Shown piece by piece: positions 22,824-32,410 of a DNA stretch of 64,000 bases (positions are counted from its first letter, which is position 1; each line of letters starts with the position of its first letter). This DNA is from Zobellia galactanivorans. GTDB taxonomy: Bacteria > Bacteroidota > Bacteroidia > Flavobacteriales > Flavobacteriaceae. The stretch spans positions 992,001-1,056,000 of the forward strand of contig NC_015844.1 of assembly GCF_000973105.1 (NCBI RefSeq), written 5' to 3'. Below the pieces are notes generated by a model. That model did no database searches. It was given only the letters and a program-made list of their open reading frames with translations, and was not told the DNA's origin. The translations under genes and the position numbers were made by a program.

Positions 22824-25571
22824 ATGTCCATAAAACAGAATTATCGTTTCTCCTTTTTATTCTTATTCCTAATAGGTATAAGCTCTTTTGCCAGAGACAT
22901 CTACGTAGCCAAAAACGGCGACGACACCAACCCGGGCACTTTGGAGAGCCCGTACTTGACCATTTCAAAAGCAGCGAGCGAAGCGGTTGCAGGCGACATC
23001 GTATATATCAGGGCCGGCACCTACGAGGAGACATTGACCCCTGCGAATTCCGGAAGCCCTGGTCAGCCCATTGTCTTTCAATCGTATCCCGGGGAAAAAG
23101 TCATTATTTCGGCCATGGATGCCTTATCCGGTTGGACGCAAGACAGTGGCCCTATTTACAAAACCACCATTTCCTTCCCTTCCCTAGGCCAAGAAAATTT
23201 TATCATGAACGATGCTACCGCATTGGACCTGGCCCGATGGCCAAATAAAACGGACGACGACCCCTTTGCCTTGGGAACTATCCGAAATACCGGAGGAAGC
23301 AGTGGCGATGTCATCAATGGGGCCTATTTGACAGAATCCACAATTCCGGGTATTGACTGGACCGGTGGCGCACTTTGGTTCTGTGGTGATAAGGGCGGTA
23401 GCGGTTGGCTCGCCTGGAAAAGAAAAATTACGGGCAGCTCTGCCGGTAGGGTCAATTTTAATCACACCACCACGAACAACGAGACTTGGGTGCGAACCTT
23501 TCATGCCCCGGCTGATTTGGGCGATTTTTATCTAGAAGGAGTCAAAGACGCCCTAGACTATCAAAATGAATGGTACTTCGATGAAAGTACAAGCACCCTA
23601 TACGTTCAGCTTCCCGGAGGCAAAGCCCCGGTCGATGGCAAGGTGAAGATGAGACGCCGTCTGGAAACCATCAACCTAAAAGACAAAAAATACATCGAAA
23701 TACGGAATTTGGCCGTATTTGGCGGCAGCATCAATATGGAGGACAGCTCCACTTGGTGGGCCTCCAATGCCAATAGCAAAACCACGAACAACCTCCTCTA
23801 CGGCGTAACTTCCCTTTACGGCAACCATACCCAAGGGATTACCGATAGCTCACGTACCAACAATGCCAATGTACATGTACAAGGCTCGAACAATAGAGTT
23901 GAAAAATGCGAAATCGCATTTAACGCAGGGGCCGGATTGGTGGTAAGGGGAAACAACCAACAAATTATAGACAACTATATACATGACTGTAACTTTCTAG
24001 GTTCCTACGATGGCCCATTGGTAATCAGGGGCATAAAGAACAGTTTAGTAAAGAACAATACGGTATTCAGGGGAGGACGGGACGCCGTACAGTACAATGG
24101 CTCCGACAACGAGTTTTCCTATAACGATATCTCCCGAAGCAACTTGATCGCCGATGATTGCGCCCTTTTCTATACGGTAGGAGCACAATACACAACGGAA
24201 ATCCACCATAACTGGTTTCACGATACCGCTTCCGGCGGCACAAAATACAAAGCTGCCGGAATTTACCTAGACAACAATGCAGCGGGCTTTGTCGTCCACC
24301 ATAATGTAGTCTGGAATACCGAATGGACCAGCGTACAGATCAATTGGAACGGAACGGATATCGATATTTTCAACAATACCCTTTGGAACGGTTCCGCAGT
24401 AATGGGAGCATGGCATAAAGATGGAACGGCCTTCTCTAACGTTCGGGTTTGGAACAATCTAGGAAGCGATACCAATTGGGAGCCGCAGTCGGACAAACAG
24501 AATAATTTAACCGTCACTTCCGAAGTGTTCGTAAACGCCGCCAATGGCGATTTCAAACTAAAGAGCGGAGCTTCACCCATTGACCAAGGGAAGGGTATTC
24601 CGGGTATAACCGACGGCTTTACGGGCGACCACCCCGATGTCGGGGCCTACGAAAACGGAGGTGAGCAATGGATCGCAGGTATTACCTGGCAGCCGCTATA
24701 TGGGGCTGCAGGCCTAGGCTGTTACGGATTGCCCGGGGAAGACTGTATCGCCTTCGACCCTAATGATGACGACAATGACGGCGTAGCCAATGCCGATGAC
24801 GAATGCCCCGAAACTCCCTTAGGAAGTACCGTAAACACCAAGGGCTGTAAAATATTCAGTCTTGCCGCCGATAATTTTAAGGTGAAGGGAACCGATGAAT
24901 CATGCAGCAGCAGTAATGATGGAACGATTTCCATACATTCAAAAGATAGCTCACTTCAGTTTAAGGGAAAAATAAAGGAGACCGGAGCAGAAAAGGATTT
25001 TACTTCAGATGCCTTGTTCGGGCAGTTGGGCGCCGGTGACTACACCCTGTGCATTACCACGCCCTCCGATGCCAACTTCGAGCAATGCTTTGTTATATCG
25101 ATAGACGAGCCCGAAGACCTATCCGTAACATCAAAGGTCGACAATAGCACAAATCAACTTACCTTAAGCTTGAAAGGGGCCACCAACTATAGCATTGACC
25201 TAAACGGGGTGGTTACCCATACTACCGAAGATGAAATTACACTTGACCTATCGAAAGGCCAGAACAAACTTTCCGTTAAGGCAGATAAGCTTTGCCAGGG
25301 CGAGTATAGTGAAATCATCAGCGTTTTTGACGGCGTCACCGTGTTTCCGAACAAGGTAAAAGACCAACTGAACGTTGCCTTCTCCCACAAGCTTGATTCC
25401 TTGGTCACCCTTGAACTGATTTCGGCAACGGGCAAGGTCATTCTAAGCAAAACCGAATCGGTCGTGAACCAGATTACGACCCTAGACACCTCCAATCTAA
25501 GTTCGGGCGTTTATTTCCTGAACATCACAGCTACAAATATCAAATCCCAAGCCAAAATTGTCAAACAATGA
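22824..25571 (+). CDS. T9SS-secreted right-handed beta-helix protein, possible polysaccharide lyase/hydrolase
   Basis: A 915-residue secreted protein. In order: signal peptide (FSFLFLFLIGISSFA); DUF1565-like start (DIYVAKNGDDTNPGTLESPY); a parallel beta-helix to about residue 600 with repeats such as NNRVEKCEIAFNAGAGLVVRG and HNWFHDTASGG; a thrombospondin type 3-like calcium segment near 644 (DPNDDDNDGVANADDECPE); an Ig-like region; and a type IX sorting domain from about 840, ending in the SSGVYFL pattern. It is therefore exported to the surface or medium by T9SS. Beta-helix enzymes of this kind in marine flavobacteria include alginate, pectate and carrageenan-acting families, but no catalytic signature identifies the substrate here. 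No SusC/SusD pair is in the window. Confidence 0.85.
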   Translation: MSIKQNYRFSFLFLFLIGISSFARDIYVAKNGDDTNPGTLESPYLTISKAASEAVAGDIVYIRAGTYEETLTPANSGSPGQPIVFQSYPGEKVIISAMDALSGWTQDSGPIYKTTISFPSLGQENFIMNDATALDLARWPNKTDDDPFALGTIRNTGGSSGDVINGAYLTESTIPGIDWTGGALWFCGDKGGSGWLAWKRKITGSSAGRVNFNHTTTNNETWVRTFHAPADLGDFYLEGVKDALDYQNEWYFDESTSTLYVQLPGGKAPVDGKVKMRRRLETINLKDKKYIEIRNLAVFGGSINMEDSSTWWASNANSKTTNNLLYGVTSLYGNHTQGITDSSRTNNANVHVQGSNNRVEKCEIAFNAGAGLVVRGNNQQIIDNYIHDCNFLGSYDGPLVIRGIKNSLVKNNTVFRGGRDAVQYNGSDNEFSYNDISRSNLIADDCALFYTVGAQYTTEIHHNWFHDTASGGTKYKAAGIYLDNNAAGFVVHHNVVWNTEWTSVQINWNGTDIDIFNNTLWNGSAVMGAWHKDGTAFSNVRVWNNLGSDTNWEPQSDKQNNLTVTSEVFVNAANGDFKLKSGASPIDQGKGIPGITDGFTGDHPDVGAYENGGEQWIAGITWQPLYGAAGLGCYGLPGEDCIAFDPNDDDNDGVANADDECPETPLGSTVNTKGCKIFSLAADNFKVKGTDESCSSSNDGTISIHSKDSSLQFKGKIKETGAEKDFTSDALFGQLGAGDYTLCITTPSDANFEQCFVISIDEPEDLSVTSKVDNSTNQLTLSLKGATNYSIDLNGVVTHTTEDEITLDLSKGQNKLSVKADKLCQGEYSEIISVFDGVTVFPNKVKDQLNVAFSHKLDSLVTLELISATGKVILSKTESVVNQITTLDTSNLSSGVYFLNITATNIKSQAKIVKQ

Positions 25572-26278
25572 GACCCAATACCTATATTCGATCAAGCCTA
25601 TTCCTTCTTCTTATCGCCTTTTGCAGTTGTAGCAGTAGCGATGACGGAGCTAAAGACCCTACGCCCCAAGAAAGCCTACCGCCCGAAGCCTCGGTTTTGG
25701 TTTTTCCGAAGAAAGATGAAGAATGTAACCAAGGCGACATCATCTCCGCCACCCAAAGCAAAGTAACTTTTAAATGGAAGGCTTCGGACCATACGGACAG
25801 TTATACCTTGGTGCTAAAAAACCTAGAAACCAACGAAACGAGCGAAAACGATACTTCGACCAATTCGCTTGCCCTGACCATTTTGAGAAATACGCCCTAT
25901 TCTTGGAACATTATTTCAAAATCTGACGAAACGGCCACGACCGCAACTAGCGAAACCTGGAAGTTTTACAATGCCGGCGAAGGAAATGAAAATTATGCCC
26001 CCTTTCCAGCGGAGGCCGTAGCCCCGACCATGGGGGCCAGTGTGAGCCAACCCCTAACCCTAAGTTGGAAAGGGAGTGATGTTGACAACGATATCGCTTC
26101 CTACGATATATACCTAGGTACCGACAATCCACCGACCACCTTACATGCAAGCACCTCGGATTCAGAAATAGATGACATTGCGCTCAATCCTGCCACCGTT
26201 TACTATTGGAGGGTAGTCACTACCGACGAAAATGGTTCCTGTTCCCAATCGCCGGTCTTTGAGTTCAAAACCAAATAA
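25568..26278 (+). CDS. Surface lipoprotein with fibronectin type III-like domains
   Basis: A 236-residue lipoprotein. The signal sequence YIRSSLFLLLIAFCSC ends in a lipobox, and the mature N-terminus reads CSSSDDGAKD. The acidic pair soon after the lipidated Cys resembles the lipoprotein export signal that sends Bacteroidota lipoproteins to the cell surface. Two beta-sandwich domains follow, each with W/Y strands typical of FN3 (SYTLVLKNLETNE...PYSWNII; ASYDIYLGTDNPPTT...VYYWRVVTTDENG). Its ATG overlaps the beta-helix gene stop (ATGA), so the two are co-expressed. A carbohydrate-binding or anchoring partner role is inferred. Confidence 0.75.
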   Translation: MRPNTYIRSSLFLLLIAFCSCSSSDDGAKDPTPQESLPPEASVLVFPKKDEECNQGDIISATQSKVTFKWKASDHTDSYTLVLKNLETNETSENDTSTNSLALTILRNTPYSWNIISKSDETATTATSETWKFYNAGEGNENYAPFPAEAVAPTMGASVSQPLTLSWKGSDVDNDIASYDIYLGTDNPPTTLHASTSDSEIDDIALNPATVYYWRVVTTDENGSCSQSPVFEFKTK

Positions 26279-26295
26279 ACCCAATTCCAAGGCAT

Positions 26296-26328
26296 AAAAA
26301 AACCAAAGTCAAAAGCTTTGGTTTTTTT
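26296..26328. terminator. Bidirectional terminator between the lipoprotein gene and the met operon
   Basis: AAAAAAACCAAAG (26296-26308) and CTTTGGTTTTTTT (26316-26328) make a 13-bp stem with T-tracts in both directions, between convergent genes. Confidence 0.85.
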
Positions 26329-26351
26329 ATTTACAGAAATCTTATTCGTCC

Positions 26352-27521
26352 TTAGGCCAGTGCCTGCGAAATATCGGCGATAATGTCGTCTATATGCTCA
26401 AGCCCCACCGATACGCGTACCATTCCGTCCGTAACGCCCGTTTCTGCACGCTCTTCTACCGAGAGTTTGCTATGAGTTGTTGACGCCGGATGTGTTACAA
26501 TACTACGTGCATCGCCCAAATTGGCCGAAAGCGATAGCATTTTTATAGAGTCGAAAAACTTCTGGCCGGCTTCCAATCCGCCTTTTACCTCAAAAGCTAC
26601 GACACAGCCACCGGCTTTCATCTGCTTCTTGGCTATTTCATATTTGGGATGCGACTTTAAAAACGGATATTTTACCCAATTGACCTTTTCGTTGCCTTCT
26701 AAAAACTCGGCTAATTTCAGTGCATTTTCACAATGGCGATCCACCCTTACGGCCAAGGTTTCCAAACTTTTGGAAAGTACCCAGGCATTGAAGGGAGATA
26801 GGGCCGGACCTGTAATTCTTGAAAAGCGGTAGACCTTATCGATCAATTCCTTCTTTCCTACGGTAACGCCGGCCAATACACGACCTTGTCCGTCCATTAA
26901 TTTCGTTCCGGAGTGGATGACCAAATCGGCCCCGAACTTGATCGGTTGTTGTAAATAGGGCGAAGCAAAACAATTGTCGATCACCAAAATCAGATTATGC
27001 TTTTTGGCAATCTTTCCTAAAGCTTCCAAGTCGAGGATGTCTACCCCAGGATTGGTCGGTGATTCCGCATAGATAATTTTGGTCTTTGGCGTAATCAAAG
27101 CCTCTATCCCATCTAAATCATCAATCTTAAAATAGCTGTGATCAATATTCCATTTAGGAAAAAAATTCGTGAACAACGAATGCGTCGACCCAAAAATACT
27201 CCGCGCCGACAATACATGGTCACCACTATCCAAAAGGGCCGCCAAAGTAGAGAATACCGCTGCCATACCCGAAGCAAAAGCAAATCCGTTTTCAGCTCCT
27301 TCCATCTGACATACCTTCTCTATAAACTCAGAGGTATTCGGATTGGAATAGCGCGAATAAACATTACGTTCTTTCTCTTCGGCAAACGAAGCGCGCATAT
27401 CTTCCGCATCTTCAAATACAAAACTCGAAGTCATGTACATCGGCACCGAATGCTCCAAATTTTTAGTGCGTTCCAATTGCGTTCTGATAGCGTTCGTTTC
27501 AAATTTATTTTCCATATGCAT
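26352..27521 (-). CDS. metZ: Trans-sulfuration PLP enzyme, O-succinyl/acetylhomoserine sulfhydrylase (MetZ-like)
   Basis: A 389-residue Cys/Met-metabolism PLP enzyme. The PLP lysine is in LVIHSGTKLMDGQGRVLAG, close to the MetZ form HSATKYxDGQGR rather than the MetB form. Other family marks are VYSRYSNPNTSEFIEKV, FASGMAAVFST and THPASTTHSKLS. The predicted reaction is sulfide plus an activated homoserine giving homocysteine. Because the operon encodes an acetyltransferase, O-acetylhomoserine is the likely substrate. Translation may start at the third codon (MENKF). It is the last gene of the riboswitch-controlled operon, 28 bases after the fused metX-thrA. Cystathionine gamma-synthase or lyase activity is an alternative. 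Confidence 0.85.
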   Translation of the reverse strand: MHMENKFETNAIRTQLERTKNLEHSVPMYMTSSFVFEDAEDMRASFAEEKERNVYSRYSNPNTSEFIEKVCQMEGAENGFAFASGMAAVFSTLAALLDSGDHVLSARSIFGSTHSLFTNFFPKWNIDHSYFKIDDLDGIEALITPKTKIIYAESPTNPGVDILDLEALGKIAKKHNLILVIDNCFASPYLQQPIKFGADLVIHSGTKLMDGQGRVLAGVTVGKKELIDKVYRFSRITGPALSPFNAWVLSKSLETLAVRVDRHCENALKLAEFLEGNEKVNWVKYPFLKSHPKYEIAKKQMKAGGCVVAFEVKGGLEAGQKFFDSIKMLSLSANLGDARSIVTHPASTTHSKLSVEERAETGVTDGMVRVSVGLEHIDDIIADISQALA

Positions 27522-27549
27522 ATAATTTGCTGAAAGCGGACTTTCTCTA

Positions 27550-30500
27550 TTATTTATATCCTTTTTCTGCTATTCGTAAAATATCGCCAAAAACACCCCT
27601 TGCCGTAACGGCTGCACCTGCACCCGCCCCTTGAATCACTAATGGATTTTCGCCATATGACTCGGTATAGATCTCTATAATGGAATCGGATCCTTTTACC
27701 TGTCCCAAGGCACTTTCTTTGGGCACCGATATGAGTTTGACGTCCAAAATACCCTTCTCTTCCTGAAGATTACCGTGCAAATCGCCCACATACCGCAGTA
27801 CATGGCCGGGCTTTTGGTTCTTTTTAATTTCGTTGAACTTGGCATCTACCAAATCGAGATGGTCCAAGAAATGCTGTACATCGCCATCCCTCAACTCTTC
27901 GGGAATCAAGTTTTCAATGTTTACATCGGAAAACTCGTTGCGTAGATCGAGTTCCCTGGCAAGGATCAACAATTTTCGGCCCACATCGTTACCCGATAGG
28001 TCTTCGCGGGGATCCGGCTCGGTAAAGCCACTTTTCATTGCCGTCCTTAAAATATTGGAAAAGGGTTCCTCGCTCTCTGAAAAGGTATTGAAGATATAAC
28101 TCAAGGAACCTGAGAACACCCCTTTGATACCGGTAATGTTTTCACCCGAAAGGTGTAACAAACGTATGGTATCGATCAAAGGAAGGCCTGCCCCCACATT
28201 GGTTTCGTACAAATATTGTTTCTGGTGCTTATCCAACTCATCGCGCAACAACTGGTAGTAATCGAAACCGAGCGTATTGGCTATTTTATTGGACGACACA
28301 ATATCGAAACCATTCTCTACAAACTCAAAGTAATGGGCTACAAAATCGCTATTAGCCGTATTATCGACCAAAATGAGGTTCTCTAGATGGTTTTCCTTGG
28401 CATATGCGATAACATCGCCTACCTTATATGGAGTACCCTTTTCTTCTATGGCCGTTTTCCAATTTTTAGGAATACCCTTTTTATCCAATAGGATTTTCCT
28501 CGAATTGGCCACAGCAAAAACGTTGAGGTCTATCCCCTTTCGCTTTTGAATGGTCTTGGTAGATTTCAAAATTTGGTCAATAAGCGTTCCGCCCACATTT
28601 CCATGTCCGAAAATCACCAAATTGACTTTTTTACTGATTCCGAAAATCTGTCCGTGCATTACGTTCAAGGCCTTGTTCAGGTCCGATTTTCTAAGTACCA
28701 AACTTACATTCCTGCCCGATACCGTATTATTAAATAGCAATGGGGCAATCTGGTTCTTTATCAAGGCATTGTACGGTCTATGGAAGGTACTCAAATCTTG
28801 ACCTACGATAGAAATGACCGAGACCTCATCGAGTACGGTAATCATATTAATGTCCTTCGACTGGTAATCGCTTTCGAATTCCCTGTCCAAAGCCCTCTTG
28901 GCCTCTAGGGCCCGGTCGGCATTTACGACCAGGCCAATGCCTCGCTCCGAAGAGCCTTGGGAGATGATACTTACACTAATATTACTTTTCTGAAGCGCAC
29001 TGAAAATACGTGCATCGACCCCAACTTTCCCTAGGAGTCCCCTACCCTCTACATTGATCAAGGATACGTTTTCAATAACCGACAAGGACTTAATACCCCC
29101 CTCTTTGGTCTTGGCACTGATCAAGGTTCCCTCATTGTCGTTATTGAAGGTATTTAAAATACGAAGGGGTATATTTTTTTCTATTAACGGAATAATGGTC
29201 TTGGCATGCAAAATGGTCGCCCCGAAATTTGCCAGTTCGTTCGCCTCTCCATAGGAAAGGTGCGAAATGCGCTTGGCATCGGATACCAAATCGGGATTAG
29301 CCGTATATATTCCGTCTACATGCGTAAAGTTTTGAAGCTCCTCCGCATTCAGGAAATTAGCGAATAGGGCCGCCGAATAATTACTGCCATTACGACCCAA
29401 AGTGGTAGTTTCCCCATTTTCATCAGAAGCGATAAAACCTGTAATAATCGGTACCGCATCGGCATCTAACTTGGCAAAACGGCGTAAAACGTTTTCTTTT
29501 GAAAGCGTTTCGTTGACCGTGGCATCCCCAAAATTAGAATCGGTTTTTATCAATTCCCTAGAATCGAGCATTACCGCATTTATCCCTTTTCCTATAAGCA
29601 GTTTGGTCACCAATTTTGCAGAAATAAGCTCCCCGAAGGCCAATAACTGGTCTTTTATCTTTAAGCTGTAATCGCCCAAAAGCGAAACCCCTTCGAGTAA
29701 TTTTGCCAAATCTTTAAACTCGGCCGAAAGGTTGACATTCTTAAAGACACTCTTTTGGTACTTTTCAAAAGCCTCAAAATCTTCATAGTAATTTTCGCCC
29801 CTTGCGGCCTTTTCCAATATAGCTTCCAGTTGGTCGGTGGCCTTTTCACGGGCAGAAAGTACCACGGCAATATTTTCACCTTCTTCTACTTTTTTCGAAA
29901 CAATACCCAAAACACGTTCCAATCCCTCGCCATTGGCCAGTGATTTTCCTCCAAATTTCAAAACCTTGATATGTTTTGACTTTCCATTTCTACTGAAAAC
30001 CGGCTCCAGCAATTGTTCCATCTGCTCAAATTCTATCAAAAAGGCATCGTGACCGTGGAGGGAGTGCACCTCACCGTAAGTAACGTTACCATTGGCCTGT
30101 GCCAAGCGTTTAAAGGTCTCCTTGTTTTCCTTGGCCGTAAAGAACAAATCGGAATCAACCCCGATGATATGGATATTCACATCGCTGTTCTGAAGGTCGA
30201 TAAAATTCTGCTCCCCGTTCCTCATGACATCTATGGTCTTGAGCAACTGGTTCATGAGCTTATAGGCCGAAAGTTGAAATCGTTCCTGTAACTTTTCCCC
30301 GTGATGCATCAACCAACTTTCCACGTTAAAAACCTGAAGTTCCTCATTGGTACTCCGCTTAAAACGCTCTTTGAAAGACTCGGGTGTACGATAACACAAC
30401 ATGGCGTGCATACGCGCATCGTGAACGGGCTTTTTGCTATTGACCAAAAACTGTTCTTGTATCTGGCAATTACCGATCAACCAATCCGTAGATTTCCAGT

Positions 30501-30942
30501 CCGATGCAACAGGAATCACATGCTCCATGATCTTCGGGTTAAGCGCTGCCATTTCCCAGGCTATACCTCCTCCCAAAGAGCCGCCGATAAGGGCGAACAA
30601 TTTGTTGATCTCAAGTTTTTGGAGGCCCAACAAGAAGATTCTTGCGATATCGCCTGCCACGAAATCCTTATAATTATCGATAACGAATTTATCGTATCCG
30701 TTCCCAGGAATATTAAAGGACAGAATGGTGTACTTATTGGTATCGATACACTTGCCTTCGCCAATAAGGGCGGACCACCAGCCATCATCACCCGTAACAT
30801 TGGAGTTACCGGTCAAGGCATGGTTGACCTGCACTATGGGCGCAGTGTGCAATTCTTTCCCGAACAACTGATAGGAAAGCTCAATATCTTGAGTTACCCC
30901 ACTGATCGTAGTATAGTTCGATAATTTCAAATGGTGAAGCAT
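27550..30942 (-). CDS. Homoserine O-acetyltransferase / aspartate kinase / homoserine dehydrogenase fusion
   Basis: A 1130-residue three-enzyme fusion. Residues about 1-320 are a MetX-type alpha/beta hydrolase with NHALTGNSNV, nucleophile S122 (GGSLGGG), D265 and H298 (HGHDAFL). Residues about 328-775 are an aspartate kinase (VLKFGGKSL, TTLGRNGSN) with ACT-like regulatory repeats. Residues about 775-1130 are a homoserine dehydrogenase with the NAD(P) motif FGHGNVGGT and the segment TNVGAGLPLIDTI. It thus joins aspartate to aspartyl-phosphate, semialdehyde to homoserine, and homoserine to O-acetylhomoserine; only aspartate-semialdehyde dehydrogenase is missing. The start MLHHLKLSNYTT was preferred over an ATG seven codons upstream. 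It lies between metY and metZ behind the SAM-I riboswitch. Confidence 0.93.
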   Translation of the reverse strand: MLHHLKLSNYTTISGVTQDIELSYQLFGKELHTAPIVQVNHALTGNSNVTGDDGWWSALIGEGKCIDTNKYTILSFNIPGNGYDKFVIDNYKDFVAGDIARIFLLGLQKLEINKLFALIGGSLGGGIAWEMAALNPKIMEHVIPVASDWKSTDWLIGNCQIQEQFLVNSKKPVHDARMHAMLCYRTPESFKERFKRSTNEELQVFNVESWLMHHGEKLQERFQLSAYKLMNQLLKTIDVMRNGEQNFIDLQNSDVNIHIIGVDSDLFFTAKENKETFKRLAQANGNVTYGEVHSLHGHDAFLIEFEQMEQLLEPVFSRNGKSKHIKVLKFGGKSLANGEGLERVLGIVSKKVEEGENIAVVLSAREKATDQLEAILEKAARGENYYEDFEAFEKYQKSVFKNVNLSAEFKDLAKLLEGVSLLGDYSLKIKDQLLAFGELISAKLVTKLLIGKGINAVMLDSRELIKTDSNFGDATVNETLSKENVLRRFAKLDADAVPIITGFIASDENGETTTLGRNGSNYSAALFANFLNAEELQNFTHVDGIYTANPDLVSDAKRISHLSYGEANELANFGATILHAKTIIPLIEKNIPLRILNTFNNDNEGTLISAKTKEGGIKSLSVIENVSLINVEGRGLLGKVGVDARIFSALQKSNISVSIISQGSSERGIGLVVNADRALEAKRALDREFESDYQSKDINMITVLDEVSVISIVGQDLSTFHRPYNALIKNQIAPLLFNNTVSGRNVSLVLRKSDLNKALNVMHGQIFGISKKVNLVIFGHGNVGGTLIDQILKSTKTIQKRKGIDLNVFAVANSRKILLDKKGIPKNWKTAIEEKGTPYKVGDVIAYAKENHLENLILVDNTANSDFVAHYFEFVENGFDIVSSNKIANTLGFDYYQLLRDELDKHQKQYLYETNVGAGLPLIDTIRLLHLSGENITGIKGVFSGSLSYIFNTFSESEEPFSNILRTAMKSGFTEPDPREDLSGNDVGRKLLILARELDLRNEFSDVNIENLIPEELRDGDVQHFLDHLDLVDAKFNEIKKNQKPGHVLRYVGDLHGNLQEEKGILDVKLISVPKESALGQVKGSDSIIEIYTESYGENPLVIQGAGAGAAVTARGVFGDILRIAEKGYK

Positions 30943-31010
30943 ACGGCATATATTAGACCTCACCGGCGTTGTGCCGGCCAGGTCTTATTAATTTCTAAAA
31001 ATAGTATCGG

Positions 31011-32285
31011 TTAAAGCGCTGCGAATGCGTTTGCCAAATCGGCTTTCAAATCTTCAATATCCTCTAGCCCCACTGACAAACGAATCAAATCTTGACCCAC
31101 ACCGGCGGCTTCCTGCTGCTCGGCGTTCAACTGCTGGTGCGTTGTACTGGCAGGGTGGATGATCAATGATTTTGTATCGCCAATATTGGCCAATAGGGAG
31201 AAAATCTTGGTAGCATCGGTCACTTTTTTAGCGGCCTCAAAACCACCTTTTATTCCGAAAGTCACCAAACCACTTTGTCCTTTAGGCAAATATTCTTGGG
31301 CAAGATCGTAGTATTTACTACTCTTAAGACCTGGGTAATTTACCCATGCCACTTCGTCCCTTCCTTCCAACCAGGTCGCCAATTCCAAAGCATTGGCACT
31401 GTGCTGTTTGATACGCACGTTCAAAGTCTCCAAGCCTTGTATGATCTGGAATGCGTTAAACGGACTCAAAGCCCCTCCAAAATCGCGCAATCCTTCCAAA
31501 ATCAATTTAAAGGTAAAGGCCGCCGCACCTAGGGCTTCGCTATACACTAAACCATGGTAGCCCGCAGAAGGCTCGGTAAACTCAGGAAATTTTCCGTTGG
31601 TCCAATCAAACGTTCCCGCATCGATTATAGCCCCTCCTAATGAAGTACCTTGACCACCGATATATTTAGTTAAGGAATGAATCACCAAGTTGGCCCCATG
31701 CTCAATAGGGTTCAAAAGGGCCGGTGAAGCTACTGTATTATCTACTATAAAAGGAACCTGAGCCGCCTTGGCCTGTTTTGAGATTGCTTTTAAGTCAAGC
31801 ACGTCTAGTTTAGGGTTGCCCAAAGATTCTACAAAGAAAGCCCTTGTATTGTCTTGCACCGCCTTACCAAAATTTTCAGGATCGGAGGCATCTACGAAAG
31901 TAGTAGTGATTCCCATCCTTGGCAAGGTAACGTTCAACAAATTGAAAGTTCCCCCATACAGACTACTAGAAGCTACAATATGATCTCCTGCCTTTAAAAG
32001 CGTCATTAATCCGGTAGAAATCGCGGAAGCCCCTGAAGCAAAAACTACAGCGCCAATACCGCCTTCAACGGCCGCCAATCGCTCTTGTAAAATTTGATTG
32101 GTAGGGTTGTTCAGACGAGTATAGATAAAACCGAGTTCGGCCAAAGAAAAAAGATTGGCAGCATGGTCGGTATCGTTAAAAACGTAGGATGACGTCTGGT
32201 AGATAGGGACTGCACGTGTTCCAGCGGTTTGCGCCGGATCGTGCCCAGCATGTAGTGCATTGGTTGCAAGTTTAAGATCACTCAT
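31011..32285 (-). CDS. metY: O-acetylhomoserine sulfhydrylase
   Basis: A 424-residue PLP enzyme that makes homocysteine from O-acetylhomoserine and sulfide. The PLP lysine is in LVIHSLTKYIGGQGTSLGG, the MetY form, and the 424-residue length with an insertion after the lysine segment (YHGLVYSEALGAAAFTFKLILEGLRDFGG) separates it from the shorter MetB/MetZ proteins. It is first in the operon, with the ATG about 125 bases after the SAM-I aptamer. Sulfide from the sulfate operon upstream in the window is the natural substrate. It is partly redundant with the MetZ-like gene in the same operon. Confidence 0.93.
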   Translation of the reverse strand: MSDLKLATNALHAGHDPAQTAGTRAVPIYQTSSYVFNDTDHAANLFSLAELGFIYTRLNNPTNQILQERLAAVEGGIGAVVFASGASAISTGLMTLLKAGDHIVASSSLYGGTFNLLNVTLPRMGITTTFVDASDPENFGKAVQDNTRAFFVESLGNPKLDVLDLKAISKQAKAAQVPFIVDNTVASPALLNPIEHGANLVIHSLTKYIGGQGTSLGGAIIDAGTFDWTNGKFPEFTEPSAGYHGLVYSEALGAAAFTFKLILEGLRDFGGALSPFNAFQIIQGLETLNVRIKQHSANALELATWLEGRDEVAWVNYPGLKSSKYYDLAQEYLPKGQSGLVTFGIKGGFEAAKKVTDATKIFSLLANIGDTKSLIIHPASTTHQQLNAEQQEAAGVGQDLIRLSVGLEDIEDLKADLANAFAAL

Positions 32286-32410
32286 AATTCTAGATTTTTA
32301 ATTGTTATTTAAAATAATTAAAAGCCCAACCATAGACTACGGCCTTGTAGTTAGGTATAATATCAAAAAAGTTATAAGAAAGTAAAAGATTAGGATGAGT
32401 AATCTATTTC

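Noticed and set aside
30301-30924. A 207-codon plus-strand frame opposite the MetX part of the fusion
   Set aside because: It is antisense to intact catalytic motifs of MetX (GGSLGGG) and encodes no recognisable domain.
32341-32365. Possible terminator hairpin (ACTAC / GTAGT) between the metY riboswitch and metY
   Set aside because: Only a 5-bp stem, and the outer pairing overlaps the inner one; too weak to call as the expression platform.
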